A stretch of 39,250 bases of DNA from assembly GCA_011763485.2 (NCBI GenBank), contig JAANSK020155562.1, positions 1 through 39,250 of the forward strand, in the 5' to 3' direction. Shown piece after piece: positions 23,492 to 34,316 of this stretch; within the stretch, counting starts at the first letter, position 1, and the number at the start of each line of letters is the position of its first letter. The notes under the pieces were generated by a model. It was not told where the DNA came from, did no database searches, and saw only the letters and a program-made list of their open reading frames with translations. Origin of the DNA: Isoetes engelmannii (taxonomy: Eukaryota; Streptophyta; Lycopodiopsida; Isoetales; Isoetaceae). A program made the position numbers and the translations under genes.

Positions 23492-24780
23492 AAATTCAAG
23501 AAAAAATAATTGCCCGTTGTGCTCTTTTCTCTCTAGTTGTGCTCGAAGCAGACCATGTATGCCCTACTGTGGCTCGTGAAGGCAGACAATTCATCCAACC
23601 AGAGCTTTTTCTGGGGATTAACGCATATTGTCAGAGTCCTTGGAGGATTTCTAAGGTGGATTTTTCCTGGTGCATGATCCTTTAGTCTAAATTCCATTTC
23701 AAAGATTCTACAGTAGCCGAGCCGACCCTCCAAGCATTTTAACGGTCTTTAATTCGGTAAGCTGGGCTTCTTCTGAGAAATTTTCTTCTAATGCAGTGGC
23801 TATTGTGGTGCAAGATTTTCGCACTACTCCTGGTGCCTCTACAGCGATTCTGATTCTTCATCTTCCACAATCATGTATCCGGTTAGCAGTTTTATGTTTA
23901 GGTTTTTCAATCCATGCTTGTACAAGGCAAGCATAAGCAGGGGCTTCTTGGTGCCCAACTGAACAGTTTATAAGAATATAAAATTGTAGCGCATGCATGA
24001 TTTTCTGGCTGGGGCTTTCAAGCACTTCTTTCAATTCCCATTTCTTCTATGGCCATGGGGATCCAGTTTCATTCCTTCTGTCAGGATTTAACTTATTCGT
24101 TTACAACACTTTGAAATGTTTTTCATCAACGGCTGTGGAAATCAGAGAAAATCCAAAACTTTATTTTATAGATGGGTTCTCAGCTCCCTGCAGTAAAGGT
24201 TTATGTTCCTTCTCTTTGAATCGGATTGTATTAATAATTTAGCAAATTTCCTTGCTATTTAGGCCCAACTCGAAAGCCCAGTTTGTACTTGTTGTAATTA
24301 ATTTAGTTCTTGATGGCTCTTTCCAAAATCTAGGAATGATATGCCTCTTACAGTGTGCATTTGCTTAATCTCTTGCATTCAATAAGGTCATTGATAAGAG
24401 GCTTGAAGTTATTTTACTTTAGTTCTTGGCTTGAAGAGTCAATGTATTAAATTCAATTATCATGCAGCTTAGCAGATTGTAGAACAAACAATAAAGTCAG
24501 CTACGAGACATGCAAGAGCTTTTCCATAAAATTTTCATATCTATCTTCACTTAATATATTTGAGTGCTTGCTAGTTAGAGATCACATGTTACTAATATGT
24601 CTGGAAATATATTGTTTCAGAAAGCATATGTGGCACTGCTAGTTACAGTGATTTTGGTTCGTTTTTGCCACGTGAATGGTCGGCATCTCTATATTCTTAT
24701 TCTAGCAGTTTGGACAACATATGTCGGCAGTCATAGAAGGTAAATGTATGATAATATCCAATAAACTATACGAAAATGTT
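23492..24780. other. Gene-like but unrecognised region
   Basis: Follows module P copy 3. A gcag acceptor-like site near 23795 precedes an open stretch (VAIVVQDFRTTPGAST), and 23997-24242 is open with a hydrophobic character. These could be relics of a gene copied together with the module. No family assigned. Confidence 0.25.
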
Positions 24781-24839
24781 GGTTGCGAACGTGTGTCGGG
24801 ACTTTTAGACATAGCCAATAAGCCATCTAATTCTAATAA

Positions 24840-25375
24840 GACATAGCAGATTGGCCAGACACAGAAGCTGGTGCTAAAGACCTAATACAGCAAAAGGCTT
24901 TGAAATGAATATGGCTAAACAAAGGTACTAGAATGGCATTTTACTTTGCAGAAATTAATCCAATGCTCACCTATATAGATCAGCAGTACATAAGAGCAAA
25001 TATCCCTTTGTTTCTGAGGAAAACAATAGCACGTTACAGAACATGCTCGCATCACTTGAATGTTGAGACAGGGAGATGGGCTTATGTGGCGCGAGAAGAA
25101 AGATTATGCACATTATGTGACTGGCACGAAGTTGAGGATGAACAACACGTTCTTTTGAAATGTCCAGCGTACATTGACATTAGAACGAAATTTCATATAG
25201 ATGCAAACAACTTGTATATGTTGTTTGATATGGACCCTTCAGAATTAGGTCCATATATTAAATCGGTAGAATTACACCGAGATTTATGGTTAAAAGTAAA
25301 TACTTTGTAAATATGGCTCTATAACCTTCAAGGTTCGACAGAGCATGATCAATACAATACAGTACAATATCACTC
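24840..25375 (+). mobile_element. LINE 3' fragment with (CAATA)n-type tail
   Basis: Frame 24933-25310 reads VETGRWAYVAREERLC, then C-x2-C ... H ... C (CTLCDWHEVEDEQHVLLKC), the same C-terminal domain as the LINE at 14565. A short 3' UTR contains the perfect inverted sequence aaccttcaaggtt (25323-25335), then a tail of caata-like repeats at 25350-25370. The 5' side is truncated or too decayed to read. Confidence 0.85.
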
Positions 25376-25380
25376 TATAT

Positions 25381-25480
25381 GTAGGTTACGGTTGAGGCCT
25401 GTTCAACATGTAGGTTACGGTAGGTTACGGTTGAGGCATGTTCAACATGTAGGTTACGGTAGGTTACGGTTGAGGCCTGT
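25381..25480. repeat. 39-bp minisatellite, about 2.5 copies
   Basis: Units at 25401-25439 and 25440-25478 (gttcaacatgtaggttacgg...) with a partial unit before. Internally it repeats taggttacgg. It begins directly after the LINE tail. Confidence 0.9.
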
Positions 25481-25674
25481 TAAACCAATTTTCTCTATTC
25501 AATATAAATCTCATCTACCTATTCTTCACCTTTCTGTAACTTTACATCTCAAAGTAAGTTCATTCCTACCGATTCTTGGATTATTCTTATCCAAAATGAA
25601 GTCGTTTGCAAATCGAGAGGATCCATTTGTGCTACCTTGGCCTAAAACAGAAAGGAGTCAGGCAATTATCTTGA

Positions 25675-25905
25675 CGTATACAGGAATCACCTCCGCTGCA
25701 AATTTTGGGGTGTCAGCAGCGCCTTGGCACTGCAAATTCCGGGTCAATGTGGGAATTTGACACCTCAGAGGGTGTCAATAGAAAAAAAATGTGTCAAAGA
25801 GACAAATCGTTTTGGAGAAATGTGTCAAAAGAGACTTTCTAGTTCAAGAAGATGTGTCAAAAGAGACTTTATCAATTTCAAAATATGTTATTTGACACAC
25901 CATAA
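25675..25905. repeat. Dispersed repeat Q, plus orientation
   Basis: Contains caggaatcacctcc.gctgcaaatt, ggggtgtcag.agcgcc and ggcactgc. An inverted, diverged relative lies at 32275-32440. Its 3' part has several short units with atgtgtcaaa(a)gagac at about 25788, 25820 and 25852. Element type unknown. Confidence 0.7.
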
Positions 25906-26590
25906 AATATCAAGTGTGTAAAAAACAATCAAGTGTTTAGATTTTGCAAGGTTACCAATTTCATGGTTACATCATCTATTTTTATTAATCAATAAGGTTT
26001 CCAAAACTTAATTTTAAATTGCTTCTTCTTCTTCTTCATTAGCTGATAACATAATCAAATATCTAATTTTAGTTCAAATGTACAAATCTTAGCAAAATGT
26101 ATTCCCACATATCAGATTACCTCTAAATATTAAATATTCTAACTAGATCGGACCATGTATAATATTTCATTTCTATAATACAAGAAAGAGCTAAAATGAC
26201 TAATGACCCATTAGATGCTCAGTTATTGGTCTCACTATCAAGCAATCTTTAATTGGTCTTTTGGTGTTATCAGATGGGGGTGATTGAAGATGGAGCCTCA
26301 TTAAACTTATCGAATGTTTGCCACTATCAGAGCAAAATATGCTGGTTTGGTTACACCTAATCAGCCACTACATGTGCTTTCTGCAAATGCCTGCAATAGT
26401 ACGAACATCTTATCATAGAGATTCTTGACTTATACCCTTCCTCAATATGTTGATGTCATGTTTTATATATATTCTTTAGTAAGCGTATTATTGTTAAGGC
26501 TTTTCCTGCAAAAACCTTCGAGGTGGGGGAGAGGGGAGAGGGGGTTTCTTAATCATGTACAATAATAAGCTTATCGTGCTCTTCTTGTAT
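25906..26590. other. Intergenic, no gene recognised
   Basis: AT-rich. A (CTT)n-like stretch near 26025 and a gaggtgggggagaggggaga purine run at 26521 are the only notable items. Confidence 0.4.
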
Positions 26591-26640
26591 TTGGTCCCAT
26601 AGACCATCTGATCTACGTGGATAAGTAAAATCAATTCAAT
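26590..26640 (+). mobile_element. Solo LINE 3' end with (TCAAT)n tail
   Basis: ggtcccatagaccatctgatct followed by acgtggataag corresponds to the LINE 3' end at 15801 and 34259. The hairpin bases differ (agaCCAtcTGAtct) but partly keep pairing. The tail is a short tcaat repeat. No coding sequence upstream is readable, so this is a very short or old insertion. Confidence 0.7.
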
Positions 26641-26774
26641 CATCAGACAATCTTATATGGGCAGGTTGATTGATGAGGAACTTAAAAGATTCGGCTTAAT
26701 AAGCATGGAGAATAAATCACCTTGGTCTTAGAAAAATTGCACTTAATTATTTCTATTAACTTCATATCTTCTGG

Positions 26775-26915
26775 TTTTTAGCAGGCTTGCCTAACCCAAG
26801 GTGACCTCTTTTCTCAACTTCTAGGCTATCCACGTGCTATGCCACGTCAGCTAAAATCAACATCTGCCATTGAATTCTCAATTTTAAGATCGTGTGGCTC
26901 AGAATATTAGAAAAT
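26775..26915. repeat. Dispersed module P, copy 4
   Basis: ttagcaggcttgcctaaccc, aggctatccacgtg, ccacgtcagc and a ccattgaattctc block, ending ctcagaatattag. It lies immediately before the UBP16-like pseudogene, where it may be the promoter or a nearby retroposon. The CACGTG core is a G-box sequence. Confidence 0.55.
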
Positions 26916-27839
26916 CCCCCGAAAATTACATTCCTCTTTCTTTCTTTCTTTTCTTTCTAGTTCCGCACTTCTTTCGCTGCAATGATCAGATACAAACTGG
27001 AGTTTTCCAAATGGTTTTCTTCATCCGCTAACAAATCTAGTTCTGTTTCCTTTTTTTTTTTTTTTTTTTTTTGGCATATGAATGTCTGGATTCCGGTGGC
27101 TACGATGGGCCTTGTGTCGTTCTGTTATTTTGCTTTCGTACTCCATCCTGCAAGATGGAAATCCTCTTATAAGATCAAAGCCGATTGAAGCAAATGCAAA
27201 CTATTTAATTTCTGCTTTCCTGGATCAGGTAAGAATAAACCCCTTTCTTTCTCCTTTGGCTTTTGCCTTGCTCATAGAGCTCTTCATTTTTATTTTTAGG
27301 AGTCTTTGACAAATTCCACAGAGGCGATGGCTATGGCATCGAGACCGGCAAAGGGACTTGATCTTTTGCTGCACACAGGCTTTTTCAGAAACGTGACATA
27401 GGTATGACAAACAAACTTCAAACTTTTGAATTGGCATTTCTCATTGGGAAAGGCAAACAAGTTTATAGTTGTAGCAAAAGTTTCGTAGGGATGGAAAACA
27501 TTATAATCAGAATTCCTTGAGCTCAAAAGTCTTGCAATGCTAAAGCCATAACTAGTTCCAACAGACCCGATTTAGGTTAGACTCTTTCCTTAACTAATTT
27601 GATGTTGCACTAAGGAGCTGAATCAGTGATTAGCAAATGGTTATCCAGATTTGCTTCTTTATGTTTTACATTTTTTCAAGCACAACAATTGAGTCATTGT
27701 ATGCATGGATTCTTTGGCTAAGGACTTGAGAGATATCATTTAAAACAACATTTGTCTGTTGCTGACAGGGTAAAGCTTGTCAGATAAAGCTCAAATGTCT
27801 TCTATTTTTGTTATTATGCAATACATTTGGTCCTTTGTA

Positions 27840-27960
27840 ATGCTTATGAATATTTCTTGAAAAGTATGACATGTTCCTAGCAGAACAAAGGCAATTCCTT
27901 TGTACTGTCTATGAATTTTTCCTGAAAAGTATGACATGTTACCAGCAGAACAAAAGCATA
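27840..27960. repeat. Diverged tandem duplication in pseudogene intron
   Basis: tatgaat(a/t)tttc.tgaaaagtatgacatgtt followed by agcagaacaaa(g/a)gca occurs at about 27846 and 27909, just upstream of the MYND exon relic. Confidence 0.8.
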
Positions 27961-28329
27961 TTGCCTATAACATATGTTCTGTCTGCTGCAATGACAAGGC
28001 AACAAGTATGTGCACCAGAAAAAACAGAAGCATTTTTTATTTACTATTTTGCACAAGCCTATTGCAAAGCATATCCATAAAACTATCTTTAATAACATGC
28101 TTTAAGTCTGGGAGTCGATAGCCTGGGAACTGTCTCAACTGCCCTTTAACCTATGCAGCAATATATGCCCTCAAACAGTCCTAATTGTTGTGCAAGAAGA
28201 TGTAATTGTTGTGCAAGAATTATAGGGAAATTTGTCTTTTTTGTTGAAACTCCTGTGCTTTTTTGTAGAATTGTATGAGGTTTAAAATTTGTCTTTCAAA
28301 AGACTCTTGTGCATTAAGCATCTGCCTCA

Positions 28330-28440
28330 ACACTAGGTAGTGATATCAAATTGAGAGGATCTCATCTGTAACGACATGAACATCATGTAGTGATATCAAA
28401 TTGAGAGGATATGTCATCTGTACATTAACATGAACATACT
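28330..28440. repeat. Approximate 53-bp tandem duplication
   Basis: gtagtgatatcaaattgaga recurs at about 28337 and 28388, each followed by ggat and catctgta. Confidence 0.8.
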
Positions 28441-28710
28441 GACCCATTCCAGGCAAGTACGTTTTTTTAGTTGAACAAATAATGTATCATATGAGGCATC
28501 GTAGTAGGACATGGCTTTTGAACACTTACGATTGTCTTGTGAAGAGCTACAACATGTAAAGTCTTCCATTGGCACTGCCATGCATAGCCAAACAACATTT
28601 GAGAGGACTGAGCTCTCTGATAAAAGAGCACAAATGTGACATTAGAAAGAAAGCCGGACACTCATTTCTCGTTTTCAAATAAGCATTTTTTGTTTTTGCA
28701 ATTTTGTTTT

Positions 28711-28902
28711 GCTTCTAATCATTTTGCAATGTAGTAGAGACTGCCAGATGGATACTAATTGGCTTTTACTATGGACCTGCATTAATGGCCGTAAATGACA
28801 AGCCAGGCTTCTAATCATTTTGCAATGTAGTAGAGACTGCCAGATGGATACTAATTGGCTTTTACTATGGACCTGCATTAATGGCCGTAAATGACAAGCC
28901 AG
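28711..28902. repeat. 96-bp perfect tandem duplication
   Basis: Copies 28711-28806 and 28807-28902, starting gcttctaatcattttgcaat, are identical. They lie between the MYND and catalytic exons of the UBP-like pseudogene, where the Cys-box exon would be expected. Confidence 0.93.
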
Positions 28903-29885
28903 TGGTCTGTAGCGAGCAAAAATACTAAAGAGAAGATTATGCAAGTCATATGACCATCGTATCGTATGTATGCTTATCTAGAATTCACTTGTTTCTATTG
29001 CAGTGTCTCACATAACGAGACCACTCACTGCATATTTATTACAACAGAGCCACCAGAAAGGATGTGAGTAGATCTGAAAATGTATTTGTCTCAACTAATT
29101 GAAGTCGTTATCATGTCTTTGGATGTTAATACTGGTTCCATTTTGGTATAAAGGCAAACGAAATGACTGGTGCTTTATGTGCGAACTTGGAAATCATGTG
29201 TTAGAAGCTTTTATGAACCCACATCTGATTCTGAATCCATTTTCAGCCATTCGTATTTTGTCACGGTCTGCCTGACATTGGAAACCACCTTGGGTCTGAG
29301 AGGCAAGAAGATGCCCATGAGTTCATGAGGTATGAGAGTCCGGGAAAGTTTGTGAACTTGGTGCTTTGTGTGATTTGTGCCTCTATAATTCATGTTCATG
29401 GCTTTTCTAGATAAAGTTATAGATCCACATTCACAGATCCACATTCACAGTTAACAACGCTAGTTCAGTATATATTTGGTGGACTTCTGCAATCTCAAAT
29501 AATGAAGCCCCCTTGGAAAGAATAACGGAATTGGATCATCACTTAGAAAATGCAGTATGAAGAAAAATGTTTTGCCCCTGTGTGCAGGTGAAAATGTTCT
29601 CAGTGCAACCACGTCTCTAATAAATACAGAAACATGATGGATCTTGCAGTAGAGATTCAAGGTGATGTTGGGTGGGTCTTTAGAGACGCCCTGACACAGT
29701 TCACTGCACGAGTGGTTGGATGGCAAGAATAAATACAAGTGTGACAGGTCTGTCGAATTTCTGCATACTTTATTAGCAAGTAACTTGCAAGTTTGATCTA
29801 TAGTTACACAGGTGCAATGGCTATGTAAAGGCTAGCAAGTGCTTGGCTCTCTATGAAGCTCCAAATATTCTTAGTAAAGCACATG

Positions 29886-31054
29886 TCATCTGGCTACATA
29901 CCAACTACTAGCATCTCAATGAAAAGCTTAAAAGCTTCATTGCTTTAACCAAGCTGGATAAATCTTGTAATCAGCATATTGCAGTCTCTTGCATCCATCA
30001 TATCAAATCCTTGAAGAAGACTCTTCAATCCCCAGCTTTACTTCACTGCATCAAGGACGTGCATGCGTTGCATCTGCATCTATAGTGCATTATTTTCCTC
30101 ATTACAGAGGGCATTAACAATCTCAAATGGCACATAACAATCATCTCTACATGCTGCCATTCAAATTTAAGGCTTGCCCTATAGTAATTGGTCTAAAAAT
30201 AAATCATAAAATAAAAGAAATGGTACTCGAGCACTTAGTGAAAGTGTTTAGCTTCAACAAGTCATAATTTATTTTCACAGGATTATGCACATGCACATAT
30301 GCAAGCGGGAAGTAGAGAAGACAGAAGACTCACTACTAGATAAATGCATGGAACTTACATTTTCACACAGATATCCTTTACTACCTAGAATGCGGCATGC
30401 GACTTGACAGGCTGCAAAAATTGCATTTTCTCTTCTGCATCTGGCAATCTTTTATAAACAGCTCAATACTTGTGATCTTCAATATGCCCAACTGGGCACT
30501 GCAGTTTCAAAAATTACATACACAAGTTAAGACCAAGCGAAAGGCAAAGTAAATAAACTACAACACAAACACGAAGATGCAAACAACATCGCAAGTAGCC
30601 ACTCATAATGTTAGAGAATTGAGTTGTATGAGAAGCTGGTTGAATAATCCATTTGGAATCTCTATGGAGCTGGAGATTTACAAAGCTACAGACACTATAA
30701 GGGATTATGCCAACGTAAGTGGTTTTTGCTTAAACTTTATTTGTTTATGCATTTCACATGGCCCACTAGAAGTTGGATAGCCGGCACCAGAGCGTTCCAC
30801 TCCTGATGCAATGTTAAAAGATACAAAGGGCATTGTTACACTGACCGTTGTAATAGTTAACAAAAGCAGTCATAAAAAAAAAACTGGGCTAAATTATGTT
30901 TACTAATATGCTCCAACAACGAGGAGGAGGAGGAGGAGGAGGAGGAGGAGGAGAGTTTTTAACGTCATGCCACTAGATATCAACCCTCTTGGGACAAGGG
31001 TCTGCAAGGCTGCTCTCCAACCATCTCTTCATTTTGAATCAATGATCTCAATTA
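29886..31054. other. Intergenic with a (GAG)n microsatellite
   Basis: No UBP homology continues. An open stretch at 30577-30718 (SWLNNPFGISMELEIYKAT) ends in a perfect gtaagt donor-like site and could be an exon relic of unknown identity. A run of about eleven GAG units is at 30921-30954. Confidence 0.4.
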
Positions 31055-31055
31055 G

Positions 31056-31183
31056 GGGGGAGGCTATTACTATATATTACAGTATTTTCTTAAATCGTGT
31101 AATTTCCTTCTCCAATCCTCATTCTTTTTCGATTGCATCTGGTTGAAGCGAAGATGAATCTGCTTGTCGTAATAGCCTCCCCC
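31056..31183. mobile_element. 128-bp MITE-like element with perfect 15-bp TIRs
   Basis: gggggaggctattac at 31056-31070 is exactly complementary to gtaatagcctccccc at 31169-31183. The interior is AT-rich and non-coding. I see no convincing target duplication, so a simple inverted repeat cannot be excluded. Confidence 0.65.
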
Positions 31184-32270
31184 ACGATTATTACATGGGC
31201 CAATGGCCCGAGGAGACCATTACGCCATGCTCGGCCTGGCTGGCACTAACGGGCTCGCCGGGGCCTTACAGGGCATAATGACCTCCCCTAAGCCATTACC
31301 GCTTCCTTTATGAGCACCTCAAATTTGAATGAAGAGCTTAGCAATCTTTGCAAGTCTTCCATATCAATATTGCATGAGCTAACAAACACCTTTTTTTAAT
31401 CAATCTTCCAATTCATAGTACCCATTTACATTTAGCCTAAACACACTAGAAAATGGAACACGCCTTTCTAAAACATCACAGAAAAGGAAGAAGTATACCC
31501 TTCTTCTAGCAAATCATATTGAGCATGATATTTAACCCTTTAACGAGGCATTGTCAACACACATTTTCTCACAAGAATGTCTTGGACCTTTACGCACATA
31601 TGGTATGTGATAATATTATCTTGTTGTAGGAGGTGCAATAAGTAGGAACAACTAGATAACGCAGTAAAATTTGCAAAATTTGATAACAAATTTTTATCTA
31701 TATCAAGAAATGATGCATATCGAATTTCTTAACAAATGGAAAGGCTTAAGTTTAGCTTCAAGGTAGGACATTAATTCCATTGAACGATTCCAAATTCCTC
31801 ACAATCATGAGTATGAAACGAACATAAGATCTTACACTACTTATGCTTTGATGTGATCACTTTCAAGGATTTAATACTTACTTGACACACGTTTGCTAGA
31901 TGGAAGGCTCCTTTCATTTGACATATCACAATTCTCACATAGAGTTTGCACTACTTACTTTGTAAACACTATTACAGATGTCTACAATCCAAGAAGCCAA
32001 TCGTAAGAAAACACCGTTTCCTATTTCCCTCGTAATCTAGCCCAACTATTGTGCGCCTAGCAATGCGCGGCAATGCCAGGAGCACGTTTGGTAGAATACA
32101 TTAGAATAAAGTTCTGCTCGACTAGAACATCACAGAAAAGGAAGTACCCCTGCCATCATCAAAATAGAATAGAATAGAGTAGAAGCATTTAACAACAAGA
32201 AAGACAATTCCCATCTCATAAACCATGCAGGAACCATCCAACCCTTCAAAATGCGTCAAATGAGAATGAG
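31184..32270. other. Intergenic, no gene recognised
   Basis: 31195-31305 is notably GC-rich and includes the short palindrome gggccaatggccc (about 31198) and a cataatgacctcccc block that echoes the 31169 TIR. The remainder is AT-rich and unassigned. Confidence 0.4.
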
Positions 32271-32274
32271 ATTT

Positions 32275-32440
32275 TTTTTGGAAATGTGTCAATTGACACA
32301 CCCAATTCCAAATGTGTGTCAATAGAAAACCCCTACATATTTTGAATTTCCCACACTGTCTTGGGTGGAAGCAGTGCCGACGCGCGAAGTGCGGAGGCGC
32401 TACTGACACCCCAGAATTTGCAGCAGGAGGTGATTCCTGC
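32275..32440 (-). repeat. Dispersed repeat Q, inverted copy
   Basis: Read on the minus strand it gives caggaatcacctcctgctgc, ggggtgtcag.agcgcc and ggcactgc, then a tail with tgacaca repeats, parallel to 25675-25905. The two copies are clearly diverged. Confidence 0.7.
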
Positions 32441-32573
32441 AATGTGAAAATAGGGTAGCGTTGATTCTGCAAGGTAGAAAATGATGGAATGCTGGTCGAG
32501 TTGAACCAAAGAACGCACAGTAAAAAGCTTTGCTCGTCCGTGACTTCAAAATGGTTTCATTCTTGAAAAGAAG

Positions 32574-32591
32574 ATGTGCCACGTGGCACAT
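32574..32591. promoter_or_regulatory. 18-bp perfect palindrome containing a G-box
   Basis: atgtgccacgtggcacat is self-complementary over all 18 bases and centred on CACGTG, the binding core of plant bZIP/bHLH factors. No gene is found next to it, so it may simply be part of the foldback region that follows. Confidence 0.5.
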
Positions 32592-32657
32592 GATGATTGA
32601 CAGACGCGGCAGAATCGACGCTACCTGTCTTTACAGTGGAAAGATAAAAGGGGTCAC

Positions 32658-32756
32658 GCATTCTTGCCAACCCCCTGACCTGTAGAATCTGGGAGTGCTG
32701 ACACTCCTGGGTTCTACAGGCTCGGATTCTACAGGTCATGGAGTTGGCAAGAATGC
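32658..32756. repeat. 32-nt inverted repeat with nested hairpin
   Basis: Arms 32658-32689 and 32725-32756 pair at 30 of 32 positions (gcattcttgccaac... / ...gttggcaagaatgc). The loop contains a second perfect stem ggagtg-ctga-cactcc. The result is a compact two-stem structure. Possible identities are a MITE remnant or a precursor of hairpin small RNA. Confidence 0.88.
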
Positions 32757-32798
32757 CCTCTCGCCTTTTCGTTTGTCATCACATCCAAGCAACTCATT

Positions 32799-32920
32799 GC
32801 AGGTTTAGGTCTAGGTTCCTGACCATTTTCAAACTAACTATACGACATGAAATAATATTTGGATCGCAGGTTCAGGTCTAGGTTCCTGGCCATTTTCAGA
32901 CTAGTTACGACATGAAATAT
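32799..32920. repeat. 67-bp tandem duplication
   Basis: gcaggttTaggtctaggttc at 32799 and gcaggttCaggtctaggttc at 32866, each followed by ctg.ccattttca and acgacatgaaat. Confidence 0.88.
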
Positions 32921-33262
32921 TAGGCATGTGAATCTTCAATGTTGTAGTGGGTACATCTTGTAATTGATTATTTATAAAATCAAAGTTTCATTCTTACAAT
33001 CGATTATTTATACAAGAAATTTAGCGCGGCGGCCTGAACGTTTCTTCAGTTCCAACCCTATGAAGTTAGACTTATCATAAGTTCCAGGCCCTATTAGCAA
33101 TGGATTTGTAAGAGATTGAGTTGCGCTTCGGGGTGTGACCTGTCCCTTGAACTCTTGTGTTTACTAGATGGATCCTATGCATGAAGAACTTGGGATTGAG
33201 TTTTTTTTTCTTTTTCCTTTTTCTTTTTTAGGGACCGGACCTTGGGATTGAGTTTTTTTGGG

Positions 33263-33697
33263 GGAAAATTACCAAAATACCCCATTCTGCAAAATTTACC
33301 AAAATGCCTTTCAAACAAAGGGCATTTAAGTAATACGATAATATAGTTTTAGTGGCTCATCAAATGCAAATGTGGCTTTCATGAAAGTTGTAGATCATGA
33401 TAAGATCCTTCCAACAAGATCAAATTGATCCAAATTGGAGTTGAAATTCACAAGTTATGCTCTTTTGAGTTGGTTTTTGAAACACGTATTCAAACCACTA
33501 TAACTTGCAAATTCGAGCTCCATTTCAGATGATACTACTATCCTTGGATAGATATCACTCTCATCTATCAGTTTGTGAGAGCCACTTTCTAGTTTATTCA
33601 GTCACAAAGAAGTTATTACTATTTTAGCACAAACACCCTAATTCTAGGGGCGTTTTGGTAATTTTTGTAAAGTATAGGGGCATGTTGGTAATTTTCC
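33263..33697. mobile_element. 435-bp MITE-like element
   Basis: The ends are imperfect inverted repeats of about 48 bp: ggaaaattaccaaaatacccc on the left matches ggaaaattaccaacatgcccc read inward from the right, and both continue to attaccaaaa(t/c)gcc. The interior is AT-rich and non-coding. Flanks do not show a clear target duplication. It is similar in build and in some interior words (gatccaaattg) to 8157-8513. Confidence 0.75.
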
Positions 33698-33709
33698 TAA
33701 CCATATGGG

Positions 33710-33930
33710 CGGAGAATTCAGAGGTTCGTGCTCTCACCCATGCAGGCTTCCGCCCTGGCCGCTCCACCATTGATCATCTATTCACCCTGAGAGCCATCAT
33801 CAAGGATAGCAGGAACTGCCGACATGACCTCTATTGTTGTTTCGTTGACTTCGCCAAAGCTTTTGACATGGTGCCCTGGGACAAGTTGTGGAATAGATTG
33901 CAGGAACCGGCCTCAGAGCCCCAAATACTC
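33710..33930 (+). pseudogene. LINE reverse transcriptase core fragment
   Basis: Reads HAGFRPGRSTIDHLFTLRAI and CCFVDFAKAFDMVPWDKLW, the classic non-LTR RT motifs including the first catalytic Asp (VDFAKAFD). Coding stops matching after KLWNRLQE. It lies about 320 bp upstream of a LINE 3' end in the same orientation (34254), so both are probably parts of one internally deleted insertion. The 33965-34153 open frame between them is unrecognised. Confidence 0.88.
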
Positions 33931-34253
33931 ATAAAACATATCGGATCTCGACTTATGCACAGGAATGATGGAGAGAAAAGAAAAACGCTTCCCTCCAGAA
34001 TGTAACGTATTTTATGAAGACGGAAGAAAAGTAATGGGAGTGCGAAAGTTGCGAAAAACGAAGATTACACCGGAAGACTCTTTTTGGGCTCCAAAACTCA
34101 CGCCGAAAAAATGTTACACCCGCGTGAGCGAGAAGGCCCAAATGCATTTTTAAGTAAGTAGATCAAAGGAAATCTATTACATGAAATGTTGCTATGGACA
34201 GCCTGTGTCACATGTAAAGAAGGTATTTAGTGACTTGCTACTAATTTCACATT

Positions 34254-34316
34254 ACAGGTCCCATAGGCCAATTGGCCTCCGTGGACGATAAAAATGATAT
34301 CTTATCTTATCTTATT
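34254..34316 (+). mobile_element. LINE 3' end with (TTATC)n tail
   Basis: acaggtcccataggccaatt through gtggacgataaaaat is identical to 15798-15839, including the palindrome aggccaattggcct (34265-34278). The tail differs: three to four TTATC units. Confidence 0.92.

Larger units (their letters stand above)
27078..29885 (+). pseudogene. UBP16-like ubiquitin-specific protease pseudogene (introns kept)
   Basis: Decayed copy of a plant UBP15-19 type deubiquitinase, which normally has an N-terminal membrane segment, a MYND zinc finger and a cysteine protease domain. Seen in order: a possible hydrophobic N terminus at 27078; MYND start NICSVCCNDKATSMCTR at about 27969; catalytic-domain piece ITRPLTAYLLQQSHQKGC (about 29015); exon 29154-29330 with RNDWCFMCEL and, one base out of frame, HLGSERQEDAHEFMR before a gt donor; exon 29588-29747 with KCSQC and NKYRNMMDLAVEIQGDV, then a shifted EWLDGKNKYKCDR; exon 29812-29885 with CNGYVKASKCLALYEAPN. 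The exon encoding the Cys box and the later His box are not found. At least three single-base frameshifts. Retained introns mean it arose by DNA duplication, not retroposition. Confidence 0.85.

Noticed and set aside
25381-25480. Telomere-like repeats (taggttacgg)
   Set aside because: The unit is 39 bp and does not contain TTTAGGG or TTAGGG; it is an ordinary minisatellite.
32658-32756. tRNA or ribozyme
   Set aside because: The two-stem fold lacks an acceptor/anticodon layout, and no hammerhead core (CTGATGA with GAAA) is present.
33965-34153. 62-codon Lys-rich frame as a gene
   Set aside because: Sits between two pieces of one LINE, has no recognisable homology and is probably inserted or scrambled element sequence.
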